NCBI GenBank assembly: GCA_029203185.1
Contig: CP119310.1
Span: 3,168,001 to 3,232,000 of the forward strand
Direction: 5' to 3'
DNA from: Candidatus Chryseobacterium colombiense
GTDB taxonomy: Bacteria; Bacteroidota; Bacteroidia; Flavobacteriales; Weeksellaceae
DNA length: 64,000 bases
In this document: positions 16,925-25,498 of the stretch, piece after piece
How the letters are laid out: each line of letters starts with the position of its first letter
How positions within the stretch are numbered: the stretch's first letter is position 1
Made by a program: the position numbers and the translations under genes
The notes under the pieces: model-generated
What the model was told of the DNA's origin: nothing
The model's database searches: none
The model's input: the letters and a program-made list of their open reading frames with translations, nothing else

Positions 16925-17015
16925 CTTATTTTATAAGACGTTTAATTAGTCTAAAGACTTTAACACTACAAGAATGTAGTAACTGTACTATAATTTAAAT
17001 ACTTAAAATTATTTC

Positions 17016-17459
17016 ATGGAAAACCAAGCAAAAAACAATCCATACTATTCCAGAACAGACCGTACAAAACTTGATATTCCGAATGAGGAGTGGGAAAAAG
17101 TCTTAGCTCCGGATGTATACGCGATCGCAAGGGAGGCCGCAACAGAAAGACCCTTCACCGGAAAGTATAATGATTTTGATGAATTGGGAGACTATTATTG
17201 TGCGGTTTGCGGAAATCATTTATTCCGTTCGAATACCAAATTTTCGAGCAGCTGCGGCTGGCCGAGTTTCTTTGAAGCTGACAAAGAAGGAGTATATTAT
17301 AAAAGAGATACAGCTTACGGAATGGAAAGGGTAGAAGTGCTTTGCAAAAGATGCGATTCTCATTTGGGGCACGTGTTTGATGATGGTCCGAAACCTACAG
17401 GATTACGGTATTGTATGAATTCTATAAGCTTGGAATTTGTTCCTGATTCTGAAAAATAA
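17016..17459 (+). CDS. msrB: Peptide-methionine (R)-S-oxide reductase
   Basis: Repairs the R-epimer of methionine sulfoxide in proteins. 147 residues. The structural zinc site is CAVC (62-65) and CKRC (110-113), the catalytic Cys is Cys133 in LRYCMNS, and Cys80 in SCGWPSF is a possible resolving residue. No signal peptide, so cytoplasmic. The start at 17016 gives the usual family length. Own transcription unit. Confidence 0.96.
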   Translation: MENQAKNNPYYSRTDRTKLDIPNEEWEKVLAPDVYAIAREAATERPFTGKYNDFDELGDYYCAVCGNHLFRSNTKFSSSCGWPSFFEADKEGVYYKRDTAYGMERVEVLCKRCDSHLGHVFDDGPKPTGLRYCMNSISLEFVPDSEK

Positions 17460-17525
17460 CTCTGCTTTAAATCACAAAATCAGGAAGTTAAAGTTTCTTA
17501 AATTGAGTTAAACTTTGTGGAGTTA

Positions 17526-17558
17526 TTGTGTTTCAACTCATTATGTTTTATACATTTG
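17526..17558 (+). promoter_or_regulatory. Promoter of the L,D-transpeptidase gene
   Basis: A TTG -33 core (17526-17528) and TACATTTG -7 box (17551-17558) are 22 bp apart, within the range reported for Flavobacteriia. ATG follows at 17590. Confidence 0.55.
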
Positions 17559-17589
17559 CCCCACTCAATTGAATTTAACATAATATTGA

Positions 17590-18345
17590 ATGAAAGGATT
17601 TTATAGCGTATTAAGTATTGTTTACATGATTACGACTTCATTCTATTTGTCTCCCAAAAAGGCAATTGTGACGAATGAGGTCAGTACAAAAAAAGTTGAA
17701 AGAGTAGAAGACACGAAATCTGAGAAGACGGCCAATACAGGATCTTCATCAGAAGAATTATACAAATCTATTGGATTTGAACAGGGACATGAACTTAACG
17801 AAGAAGTTTTCTTCAAAGCCTTAACTGGTTTTGAGAATTTGAAGAAAGCTGGTTTGCTTAATCAGGACTCGCATCTTCTTACGATATGCGATTTTTCTAT
17901 GTCCTCCAATACCAAAAGACTTTGGGTAATTGATACTGAAGAAAAGAAAGTTTTGTTCAATTCTTTGGTTGCTCACGGGAAAAATACAGGTGAAGAATTT
18001 GCAACGAACTTTTCCAATACGGAAAGCTCGCTTCAAAGCAGCTTAGGGTTTTACATTACAGATGCAACGTATAGCGGAGACAACGGATATTCTCTTAGAT
18101 TACTGGGGATGGATAAAGGTTTCAACGATGCAGCTTACAGAAGAGCAATCGTAATGCACGGTGCAGATTATGTAAGTGAATCATTTGCTGCAATGCACAA
18201 AAGAATTGGAAGAAGCTGGGGATGCCCTGCAATTCCGAGAGATTTGACACAGCCGATCATTAATACAATAAAAGGAAGAAATCTTCTCTTTATTTATTAT
18301 CCTGATCAAAACTACCTTTCCAAATCGGAATGGTTGAAATCATAA
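17590..18345 (+). CDS. Murein L,D-transpeptidase catalytic domain protein (YkuD_2 type)
   Basis: 251 residues with an N-terminal signal or anchor (about 1-21). The C-terminal catalytic domain (about 95-240) has VMHGAD with the conserved His and SWGCPAIP with the nucleophilic Cys near residue 218. This matches the HxxG..SxGC pattern of L,D-transpeptidases, which form 3-3 crosslinks or attach proteins to peptidoglycan. The middle (20-60) is a Lys/Ser/Glu-rich linker. Ends in an efficient terminator that also serves the converging gene. Confidence 0.88.
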   Translation: MKGFYSVLSIVYMITTSFYLSPKKAIVTNEVSTKKVERVEDTKSEKTANTGSSSEELYKSIGFEQGHELNEEVFFKALTGFENLKKAGLLNQDSHLLTICDFSMSSNTKRLWVIDTEEKKVLFNSLVAHGKNTGEEFATNFSNTESSLQSSLGFYITDATYSGDNGYSLRLLGMDKGFNDAAYRRAIVMHGADYVSESFAAMHKRIGRSWGCPAIPRDLTQPIINTIKGRNLLFIYYPDQNYLSKSEWLKS

Positions 18346-18348
18346 AAC

Positions 18349-18378
18349 AAAAGCAGTCAAAAAATTGACTGCTTTTTA
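18349..18378. terminator. Terminator after the L,D-transpeptidase gene
   Basis: 12-bp perfect stem AAAAGCAGTCAA (18349-18360) with TTGACTGCTTTT (18365-18376), AAAA loop and further T's. Symmetry allows bidirectional use. Confidence 0.85.
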
Positions 18379-18387
18379 TTTTGAAAA

Positions 18388-19511
18388 TTATTGCAGATAT
18401 TTTTTCATTATATTACTGGCTTCTTCAATATCATTGCTGAGCCGGGCAATGATTGTTCCGTTTTCATCAATAATAAAATGAAGAGGATAGCCTGTTGCAT
18501 TTACCTTCTTTTGGAAGTCTTTATTGAGATCAAAGAAATTATTCCAGTCAGCATTATTTTTCTTTAGAATATTTTTAGTGAGTTCTATTCTGTTGGGCTT
18601 TTGCTCATCGGTAACCGTAATGAAGTTTACATTTTTGTCTTTGTATTGATGATATAAATTTACAATTTCAGGCATACCTTTTATACAGGGCGCACAAGTG
18701 GTTGACCAATAATCAATAAATGTTAGTTTATACTTTTTGAAATCTTCTGCTGTTAATCTATTCTGCTGATCAAAATAAATATCAGGAATTTTTTTCCCAA
18801 CAGATGCAGATTGTTCTGCTTTTAAACGGGCTTCAACCCCTTTGAATAATTTATTTTGTTTAAAGGTTGTTGAAAACAGATTTAGGTTTTTTAAATAATC
18901 AGGTGATAATCATGCAGAGTGTAATCATTTACGATTTCCCATAATGCAACATATGAATTTGGATTTTTCTTGATGTATTCCCCTAAAAATGCCTGCTTTT
19001 TGTCCATACTTACCAAGCTGTCCCATCGATCTGAATTGTTGGATTGGACATACAATGGTGATAATAATTTTTGTAAAGTCTGATACTCTTTATTGGTTGG
19101 AGAACCTAGATTAAGATCCAATTTGTTGAAGTTGTGAGGTAGCTTAATAGTGAGTTTTCCTTTTTCCAGAAAAAATATCTTGGAGCCTACAAAGGTTTGG
19201 GTTTGATGATCCGTGTGGCCGAAAGCAACAGGTTGAGGATATTCTAAAAAACCACTAATGATATTCTCCTGTTGAATTTTTAAATAATATACTGAATGAT
19301 CCGAATTGATTTTCGTACTAAAATCTGATACGTTTTTGTTAGGTTGTATTCTGAAAGTATAAAGATCACCAAATCCCTTTCTTGTTATGGGAGCTCCCAA
19401 CATAATGCTGTCATTAATATAGGAATCTGAGGTAAGGTTAATCGTAAAGTTATTTTGAGAATATAGGAAATTGAAAATAAAGATTAATAAAACATACTTC
19501 AGTTTTGTCAT
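18388..19511 (-). pseudogene. TlpA/DUF4369-type thiol-disulfide oxidoreductase, frameshifted
   Basis: Two adjacent reading frames form one interrupted gene. The upstream part (19511 to 18891, 206 residues) has a signal peptide and a beta-rich DUF4369-like domain, ending out of frame after NDYTLHDY. The next frame is open from 18909 to 18388 and continues SPDYLKNLNLF, a linker, then the thioredoxin motif YWSTTCAPCIKGMPEIV with redox CAPC and the cis-Pro loop ATGYPLHF. Together about 375 residues, the normal size for periplasmic redox TlpA proteins of this group. One missing T near 18905-18907 would restore the frame. No slippery heptamer is present. Either a pseudogene or a sequencing error; the downstream half has no good start of its own. 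Confidence 0.8.
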
Positions 19512-19572
19512 AAAATATTTTGTAGTGTATGTGCTAACTTACGAAAAAAATGGCATTAAATGTATTTCCATT

Positions 19573-20628
19573 TTACTTCGTTTCTATATCTACAATTTTT
19601 TGCCCTCTTTCTCCCAGATAATGAACGACCAGTTTTTCATAGACTTTATAACCTTCATCAGCATTGGTAAAAATTAAAATTCCCTGTTTGGATTTAGGTA
19701 GTATAAAAGTGATACACTGACTTCCCAAATCTGAGCCTCCATGAGATAAGGCAAACTCATCATTTCCGAGGTCATAGATCTCGAAGCCAAGCCCGAAATA
19801 TTTATTTTCTTTCGTTTTTACCTGCTTTTTTGTCATTTCCGAATAAGTATCTTTATTCAGACTTCCTCCGTCAAGAATACTGACCAGAAAATTTCCGTAA
19901 TTTTCTATTGTGGTGTGCAGGTCGTCTGCTGCGTTTGCTGTTTTATTTTTTACGGTCTCATAAGGTTTTCCGGTTTTATCATAGCCGATCGCGAATCTTG
20001 ATTCATCGGTTTTATCATTCCAAACATAATTGGTGTCATGCATTCCCAAAGGTTGAAACAGGAGTTCTTTTGCTATTTCTTCAATGCTTTTTTTGAATTT
20101 ACTTTCTATAGCTTTTCTTAGATATTCCATACCTTCACCCGAATATTGATATTTTGTCCCAGGTTCAAAATCGAAAGTTAATTTCTTATTTTCCCTCATC
20201 CATCGCCAGTTTGGAAATCCTGTCTGGTGACTCAGAATGATTCTGGTAGTTAGCTTTTTGGTTCGGGGATCATCCGCAATATCTGGGTCTGTCCAATATT
20301 TATAGACAGGTTCATCAAGGTTCCATTTTCCTGAACTGGTCAATTTCAGAGCAACCATTGCAGTAATTGGTTTGGTAAGTGATGCTACATTGAACATTGT
20401 ATTATAAGGTGCTGAAATTCCATCCTTGATTTCGCCAAAAACCTGAATCTGTTTTAGCTTTCCGTTTTCAATAATTCCGAGTCCGAGAGTTCGAATATGA
20501 TTTTCCTTTAACCAGTTTTCAATGGTACTATTGTCATTAAAAATAGGATCAGTAGTTTTTGCCTGTGCATTGCTTTTAATAGAAAAAAGAAAGAAGATGA
20601 AAAGGAGAAAATGAATTGTCTTTGTCAT
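19573..20628 (-). CDS. Exported beta-lactamase-family serine hydrolase
   Basis: 351 residues with signal peptide (about 1-22). Nucleophile motif SLTK at 83-86, second motif YSG in KYQYSGEGMEYL near 160, third motif HGGSDLG near 313. The complete triad supports an active serine esterase, D-peptidase or beta-lactamase-like enzyme in the periplasm. It differs from the 3647 gene, sharing only the fold. Two CCCGACAA direct repeats lie upstream near the adjacent XRE regulator gene, which may control it. Confidence 0.88.
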   Translation of the reverse strand: MTKTIHFLLFIFFLFSIKSNAQAKTTDPIFNDNSTIENWLKENHIRTLGLGIIENGKLKQIQVFGEIKDGISAPYNTMFNVASLTKPITAMVALKLTSSGKWNLDEPVYKYWTDPDIADDPRTKKLTTRIILSHQTGFPNWRWMRENKKLTFDFEPGTKYQYSGEGMEYLRKAIESKFKKSIEEIAKELLFQPLGMHDTNYVWNDKTDESRFAIGYDKTGKPYETVKNKTANAADDLHTTIENYGNFLVSILDGGSLNKDTYSEMTKKQVKTKENKYFGLGFEIYDLGNDEFALSHGGSDLGSQCITFILPKSKQGILIFTNADEGYKVYEKLVVHYLGERGQKIVDIETK

Positions 20629-20683
20629 TGTTTTTATTTTTCAGCAAAGTTTCAATTTCTTGTTTCTAAGACAAAAAAATTAA

Positions 20684-20702
20684 CCCGACAAAAACCCGAC
20701 AA
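20684..20702. repeat. Direct CCCGACAA repeats before serine hydrolase gene
   Basis: CCCGACAA at 20684-20691 and again at 20695-20702, period 11 bp (one helical turn), 56 bp upstream of the hydrolase ATG and just beyond the end of the XRE regulator gene. A possible operator. Confidence 0.4.
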
Positions 20703-20715
20703 TTATATTTTTAAA

Positions 20716-21285
20716 TTATATCATGTTGAATTTCAGTTTGTAATGAAGCTTTTGCTTTCTGTCAATTTCAATTGTGTTTCGAATGACAATAAATAAATTG
20801 GATAGAACAATGAATACCATCATTCCTAAAGTATAGTTTCCTCTAAGTCTCAGAAAGATCCATAACATGAAAACGATAGGTGCGGCAATTGTCCAGAGAA
20901 TCTGAATGGAAATGATCTGTTTGGCTACCATATTTTTTTGCTTCAGTTTAAACATCAGAAGAATGGGCACCAAAATATTTAATGGCGGAAATACTATAAA
21001 AGGAATCGATGAAAGATTGATGATTTTGAGTAAGGAATAATTGATTGTTGTTTCCTTCTTATTTTCCTGAACTGAAGTATGCTCTTTTTCAGTTTCTGTG
21101 CTTCGGATATTTTGAAGAATATCTTCCGAAATTCCCAAGGTTTTTGATAACGTTCGAAGTGTATATCCTTTAGGGATTGTTCCGGCTTCTATTCTTTGTA
21201 TTGTTCTTACAGAAATACCGGAGCTTTCTGCCAACTCTTCCTGAGTCAGGTTCTGAAGCTCCCGTATTTCTTTTAGTTTTGACAT
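20716..21285 (-). CDS. XRE-family regulator with C-terminal membrane segments
   Basis: 189 residues. A helix-turn-helix of the Cro/CI type spans residues 4-58 (LTQEELAESSGISVRTIQRIEAG), followed by a short linker. Then come about three hydrophobic segments (about 88-112, 120-140, 150-175), so the regulator is membrane-attached. This HTH plus multi-TM architecture is common in Flavobacteriia and unassigned; a signal-sensing role at the membrane is inferred. It precedes the serine hydrolase gene on the same strand, 87 bp away. Confidence 0.85.
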   Translation of the reverse strand: MSKLKEIRELQNLTQEELAESSGISVRTIQRIEAGTIPKGYTLRTLSKTLGISEDILQNIRSTETEKEHTSVQENKKETTINYSLLKIINLSSIPFIVFPPLNILVPILLMFKLKQKNMVAKQIISIQILWTIAAPIVFMLWIFLRLRGNYTLGMMVFIVLSNLFIVIRNTIEIDRKQKLHYKLKFNMI

Positions 21286-21304
21286 TATTCCTGAGAGAAT
21301 AAAG

Positions 21305-22546
21305 TTAAGAAAACTTTTTAAAGATCAAAGTTGCATTATGTCCTCCAAATCCAAATGCATTACTCAATGCATAGTTGATATTCTTTTCTTTAGCTTCTCC
21401 AAAAACGATATTGATATCTTTAGGAATATTTTCATCAATCTTATGAAGGTTAATCGTTGGCGGAATAATTCCGTTTTCAATAGCTTTAATGGAAAGAATA
21501 GCCTCTGCCGCTCCTGCTGCTCCCAATAAGTGACCTGTCATTGATTTTGTAGCACTGATGTCAAGATTTTTATCTCCTTTAAATAATTTATTAATACCAT
21601 TGAGCTCAACCAAATCTCCCATCGGAGTGGACGTTGCATGAGGATTAATATAGTCAATATCTTCTGTGTTGATTCCTGCTTCCTTTAACGCCAATTGCAT
21701 CGCTTTTATGGCTCCGACTCCATCTGGATGAGGTGCTGTCATGTGGTATGCATCGGCTGTCATTGCTGCTCCTACCAGTTCTGCATAGATTTTTGCACCT
21801 CTTGCTTTGGCATGTTCATATTCTTCTAAAATTAAGGCTCCTGCGCCTTCTCCCATTACGAATCCGTCTCTTTCTGCATCGTAAGGTCGGCTTGCGGTTG
21901 CGAAATCATCATTTCGGGTAGACATTGCTTTCATAATGGAGAAACCTCCGATTGAAGCAGGAGTAATGGCGGCCTCAGAACCACCGCTTACGATCACTTT
22001 TGCTTTTCCTAATCTGATATAGTTGAAAGCATCCATTAATGCTGTATTTCCAGTAGCACAAGCTGAAATAGTAGTGTAGTTAATTCCCTGAAGACCGAAC
22101 TTCATGGAAATCATTCCCGAAGCCATATTGGCGATAAATTTAGGGACGAAAAAAGGATTAAAACGGGGTGTTCCGTCACCTTTAGTAAATTCCATTACTT
22201 CGCTTTCGAAAGTCCACATTCCGCCTTGTCCGGTTCCCCAGATCACTCCTGTGTCAAACGGATCCATATTTTCTAACTCAAGACCTGAATCTTTCAGTGC
22301 CTCCGTAGTTGAATACATAGCGTATTGTGAAAAAAGATCGCTTCTTTTGATTTCGTTGTGTGTTAAATGAACTTTAGGATCAAAATTCTTAACCTCACAG
22401 GCAAAGTGTACTTTAAATTTTTCTGTATCGAAATGGGTGATTTTATTAGCTCCGCTTATCCCGTTTATACTGTTTTGCCAAAATTCTTCGACATTATTTC
22501 CCAATGGCGTCACTGCACCAAGTCCTGTAATGACAACTCTTTTCAT
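21305..22546 (-). CDS. fabF: 3-oxoacyl-ACP synthase II (KAS II)
   Basis: Condensing enzyme extending acyl-ACP with malonyl-ACP, 413 residues. Catalytic triad Cys163 in SACATGN, His303 in NPHATSTPMGD and His339 in SMTGHLLGA is complete. I place the start at the ATG at 22546 (MKRVVITGLG) rather than 14 codons earlier, because the family N-terminus begins there and this start lies 1 bp after the previous stop. Last gene of a TetR-thiolase-thioesterase-KAS operon, so it is probably a specialised paralogue; a housekeeping fabF is usually found beside acpP. Confidence 0.93.
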   Translation of the reverse strand: MKRVVITGLGAVTPLGNNVEEFWQNSINGISGANKITHFDTEKFKVHFACEVKNFDPKVHLTHNEIKRSDLFSQYAMYSTTEALKDSGLELENMDPFDTGVIWGTGQGGMWTFESEVMEFTKGDGTPRFNPFFVPKFIANMASGMISMKFGLQGINYTTISACATGNTALMDAFNYIRLGKAKVIVSGGSEAAITPASIGGFSIMKAMSTRNDDFATASRPYDAERDGFVMGEGAGALILEEYEHAKARGAKIYAELVGAAMTADAYHMTAPHPDGVGAIKAMQLALKEAGINTEDIDYINPHATSTPMGDLVELNGINKLFKGDKNLDISATKSMTGHLLGAAGAAEAILSIKAIENGIIPPTINLHKIDENIPKDINIVFGEAKEKNINYALSNAFGFGGHNATLIFKKFS

Positions 22547-22547
22547 A

Positions 22548-22973
22548 CTAGTTATTAATTTTGAATAAATTAGAGGTTCCTCGTGCAATTAATCGTGTTT
22601 TGTCTGCATTCCATATTTCGCATTCTGCATTCACAAATTGCTTTCCTCTTTTGATGATTTTTGTTTCAGCTACAATATTATCATTTTCTTTTGCCGTTGA
22701 AAAATAATCGATGCTGTTATTTATCGTTACGATAAAGTTTTTTTCATTTAAAGAAAACATGGTGGCCCCAATTACGTCATCAAAAATTGCAGCGGTAACT
22801 CCACCATGAAGATTTCCCATTGGATTCAGCCACTCCGGTCTTACCGTATATTGAAACTCCAGTTGTCCTTTCTCTGCAGAAATTACGATCGGATTCAGCC
22901 ATCTCATGAACGGAGAAGGTGAGGCTGTGAATTCTTTTCCGATGAATTGCTTTAATTGTTCTACTCTGTCCAT
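22548..22973 (-). CDS. PaaI-family hotdog thioesterase
   Basis: 141-residue hotdog-fold protein, expected to hydrolyse acyl-CoA thioesters. The signature NPMGNLHGGVTAAIFDDVIG (residues 50-69) contains the conserved HGG and the acidic catalytic region (DD). No signal peptide. It begins 4 bp after the thiolase stop and ends 1 bp before the KAS start, a tight translational coupling that ties it to thioester chemistry of the same pathway. Confidence 0.9.
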   Translation of the reverse strand: MDRVEQLKQFIGKEFTASPSPFMRWLNPIVISAEKGQLEFQYTVRPEWLNPMGNLHGGVTAAIFDDVIGATMFSLNEKNFIVTINNSIDYFSTAKENDNIVAETKIIKRGKQFVNAECEIWNADKTRLIARGTSNLFKINN

Positions 22974-22977
22974 ACTT

Positions 22978-24246
22978 TTATTTTTCTAAGATCATCGTTA
23001 CACCTTGTCCGCGAGCGGCACAGATCGAAATAAAGCCTTTTCCACTGCCTTTTTCATGGAGTAATTTTGCTAATGTCCCGATGATTCTTCCGCCGGTTGC
23101 TGCGAAAGGGTGGGCTACAGCTAAACTTCCGCCTTTTACGTTCAATTTATTTCTGTCGATTTTTCCTAATGCTTTTTCCAGTCCGAATTTTTTGGCCAGA
23201 TCATCGTTTTCCCAGATTTTTAACGTTGCTAAAACCTGTGCTGCAAATGCTTCATGAATTTCATAATAATCAAAATCCTCCAGACTTATTCCTGCTTTTT
23301 TCAACATTCTGTCGGCTGCGAAAACAGGGGCAAGAAGTAAATTTTGTTGATTTTCAACATATTCAATCCCGGCAACTTCTGAAAAAGTGATGTAGGCTAA
23401 AATAGGTAAATTATTCGCTTTTGCCCATTCTTCACTTGCCAATAAAACGGCAGAGGCTCCATCAGTAAATGGTGTAGAGTTTCCTGCTGTTAAAGTTCCG
23501 TTCTGTTTGTCAAAAGCTGGTTTTAAAGAAGCTAATTTTTCCAAGCTTGTATCACGGCGAAGATTGTTGTCTGTATTTAAACCAAAAGCAGGAGTGATCA
23601 TATCGTTAAAAAATCCTTCATCATAGGCTTTTGCCATGTTTTGATGACTTTTCAATGCTAAATCGTCCTGTTCTTCACGGGAAATCTGGTAATATTTTGC
23701 AGTAATTTCTGTATGACCACCCATTACCAAGCCTGTTTTCGGTTCCTGACCTTTGTAAGGAATCGGCATCCAGTCTTTTAGTTTCGGACTTAATAATTGT
23801 TTGATCTTTCCGAATGCAGATTTTTCCTTATTGGCTTTCAGTAAAGCTTTTCTTAATCTCGGAGAAGATTCAAAAGGGATGTTGCTCATGGCTTCAACAC
23901 CGCAGGCAATTCCGCTTTCAATTTGTCCTAAAGCAATTTTGTTTCCGATGTAAACTGCAGCTTCAATTCCTGTATCACAGGCCTGCTGCAAATCGCACGC
24001 AGGAGTTGCCGGATCAAGAGAAGTTTCCATAACGGATTCTCTGATGAGATTGCTTTCGGAAATATGTTTGATTACCGCACCTCCTGCGACTTCACCCAAA
24101 AGTTTTCCTTTCAGATGATAGCGGTCAATCAGACCATTCAAAGCAGGAACCAGTAAGTCCTGATTTCCTTTATCCGCGTATGCTGTGTTGATTCTGGCAA
24201 ACGGAATTCTGTTGTATCCTACAATTGCCACTTTTTTTGTTTCCAT
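22978..24246 (-). CDS. Acetyl-CoA C-acyltransferase (thiolase)
   Basis: 422-residue thiolase of the FadI/FadA type, catalysing cleavage or formation of 3-oxoacyl-CoA. Nucleophile Cys90 in DLQQACDTG, catalytic His in YEIHEAFAAQ (near 335), His in AHPFAATG, and the second Cys in ISICAARGQG close to the C-terminus are all present. Starts 10 bp after the TetR stop. Presence with a KAS and a thioesterase suggests handling of both CoA and ACP thioesters, regulated by the upstream TetR. Confidence 0.93.
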   Translation of the reverse strand: METKKVAIVGYNRIPFARINTAYADKGNQDLLVPALNGLIDRYHLKGKLLGEVAGGAVIKHISESNLIRESVMETSLDPATPACDLQQACDTGIEAAVYIGNKIALGQIESGIACGVEAMSNIPFESSPRLRKALLKANKEKSAFGKIKQLLSPKLKDWMPIPYKGQEPKTGLVMGGHTEITAKYYQISREEQDDLALKSHQNMAKAYDEGFFNDMITPAFGLNTDNNLRRDTSLEKLASLKPAFDKQNGTLTAGNSTPFTDGASAVLLASEEWAKANNLPILAYITFSEVAGIEYVENQQNLLLAPVFAADRMLKKAGISLEDFDYYEIHEAFAAQVLATLKIWENDDLAKKFGLEKALGKIDRNKLNVKGGSLAVAHPFAATGGRIIGTLAKLLHEKGSGKGFISICAARGQGVTMILEK

Positions 24247-24256
24247 ATGGTGAAGT

Positions 24257-24862
24257 TTATGATGGAATAATTTTAAGTTCCTGATTGATCATGAGCAATA
24301 TTCTGTCTAAAGCAAGATTGAGGTATTTTTCATCTCCGGTAGTTTTAGAGAGTAAAATTCCGCCCTCAACGATCATAATGAATAATGATCCGTATTTGTC
24401 AGCATTTACATGAGCGTGTATTTCACATCTTTCCTGTCCTTCTGTGATGACCGTTTTTATAGTCCTGATCCAGCTTTCGAAAGATTCTGTAACTTGTTTT
24501 CTTAAAACAGGGAAGGTATCATCTGCTTCAGTTGCTGCATTCATTATAGGGCATCCTCCGTTTTCAAAAACAGCTTTCCAGTTTTTTCTGTAAAAATCCA
24601 CAAATGCTTTCAGCTTATCGATAGTACTGGGAAATTCGTTGCCCAGCGAGCGAGCCATATTTTTCCCCAGGAGACCGGAATTGTATTTGTATGCTTCAAG
24701 AGCCACTTCATCTTTATTTTCAAAATTTCCGTAGATGCTCCCTTTGCTTAAGCCGGTTGCCTGTGTAATATCAGATAAAGACGTAGAAGTATAACCTTTA
24801 GTGTTAAACAAAGATGCCGTTTTTTCAATAATATATTGTTTTGTCTTTTCTGCTTTTGACAT
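24257..24862 (-). CDS. TetR-family transcriptional repressor
   Basis: 201 residues. HTH in the first 56 residues, with TSLSDITQATGLSKGSIYGNFENKDEV as key part, presented here as TSLSDITQATGLSK and SIYGNFENKDEV. The ligand-binding C-terminal domain contains GGCPIMNAA near 108. The true start is the ATG at 24862; a longer reading frame would run through the operator and into osmC. First gene of the four-gene operon down to 21305. A perfect 24-bp palindrome lies 30 bp upstream, so it likely represses itself and the thiolase, thioesterase and KAS genes. Confidence 0.92.
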   Translation of the reverse strand: MSKAEKTKQYIIEKTASLFNTKGYTSTSLSDITQATGLSKGSIYGNFENKDEVALEAYKYNSGLLGKNMARSLGNEFPSTIDKLKAFVDFYRKNWKAVFENGGCPIMNAATEADDTFPVLRKQVTESFESWIRTIKTVITEGQERCEIHAHVNADKYGSLFIMIVEGGILLSKTTGDEKYLNLALDRILLMINQELKIIPS

Positions 24863-24880
24863 TTTGAAGACTTTATCATG

Positions 24881-24888
24881 CAAATATA
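24881..24888 (-). promoter_or_regulatory. -7 element of the TetR operon
   Basis: On the minus strand TATATTTG (24888 to 24881) fits TAnnTTTG. It adjoins the TetR operator (24892-24915), so repressor bound there would block polymerase. Confidence 0.6.
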
Positions 24889-24891
24889 CAA

Positions 24892-24915
24892 AAAATATAC
24901 CGACCGGTATATTTT
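24892..24915. promoter_or_regulatory. 24-bp palindromic TetR operator
   Basis: AAAATATACCG (24892-24902), AC, CGGTATATTTT (24905-24915): both 11-bp arms match perfectly. The ACCGACCGGT centre resembles operators of the NemR/AcrR-like TetR class. It lies 30 bp upstream of the TetR ATG, between the -33 and -7 regions. Confidence 0.85.
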
Positions 24916-24989
24916 GTTTGAAAATTAAATCTGAACCCCGGATTGAGCTCAGATTTAATAATTTATAGATCGACTCCGTTTCAGAGATT

Positions 24990-25406
24990 TTAAGCCAAAG
25001 TAGCTTCCAGAGTAATCTCAAAATTGAAAGCAGCACTTACTGGGCATCCTTCTTCAGCAATTTTAGCATATTTCTGAAATTCTTCTTCTGAAATTCCCGG
25101 AACTTTTGCTGTTAATGTCAATTCAGACCTTGTGATTTTTCCAATATTGGGGTCTAACGTGATGACAGATTTTGTAGTTAATTCTTCAGGAGTATAACCT
25201 GCCTGAGAAAGTTCTGCACTTAATTTCATGGTAAAGCATCCCGCATGAGCTGCAGCCAATAATTCTTCAGGATTTGTTCCGACTCCGTCCGCAAAGCGAC
25301 TGTTGAAAGAATACTGGGTTTGGTTTAATGTTGTGCTTTGAGTAGTGATGTGTCCGTTTCCTTCTTTAATAGTACCGTTCCAAACGGCTGTTGCGTTACG
25401 TTTCAT
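24990..25406 (-). CDS. osmC: OsmC-family peroxiredoxin
   Basis: 138-residue OsmC/Ohr-type thiol peroxidase, detoxifying organic hydroperoxides. Redox cysteines Cys57 (AAHAGCFTM) and Cys121 (EEGCPVSAA) are both present, with the conserved Arg expected in the ATAVWNG..AFN region. The 3' end lies 75 bp upstream of the TetR operator; osmC ends before that operon begins and appears separately controlled. Cytoplasmic. Confidence 0.94.
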   Translation of the reverse strand: MKRNATAVWNGTIKEGNGHITTQSTTLNQTQYSFNSRFADGVGTNPEELLAAAHAGCFTMKLSAELSQAGYTPEELTTKSVITLDPNIGKITRSELTLTAKVPGISEEEFQKYAKIAEEGCPVSAAFNFEITLEATLA

Positions 25407-25498
25407 AATGTTTTGTTTTTTTTGTGTTGTTACTATTGTTATTTTTTGATGTTACAAAGGTATATCAGATATTGTTCCGGATAAATACACAAATCGAC

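Noticed and set aside
18900..18915. Programmed -1 frameshift in the TlpA-like gene
   Set aside because: No slippery heptamer and no downstream stimulatory hairpin; a one-base loss is simpler.
22547..22588. Longer fabF start at 22588
   Set aside because: It would overlap the thioesterase gene by 41 bp; the KAS family begins at MKRVVITGLG.
24863..25036. N-terminal extension of the TetR gene
   Set aside because: It would pass through the operator and -7 box and overlap osmC; the HTH family start is the ATG at 24862.
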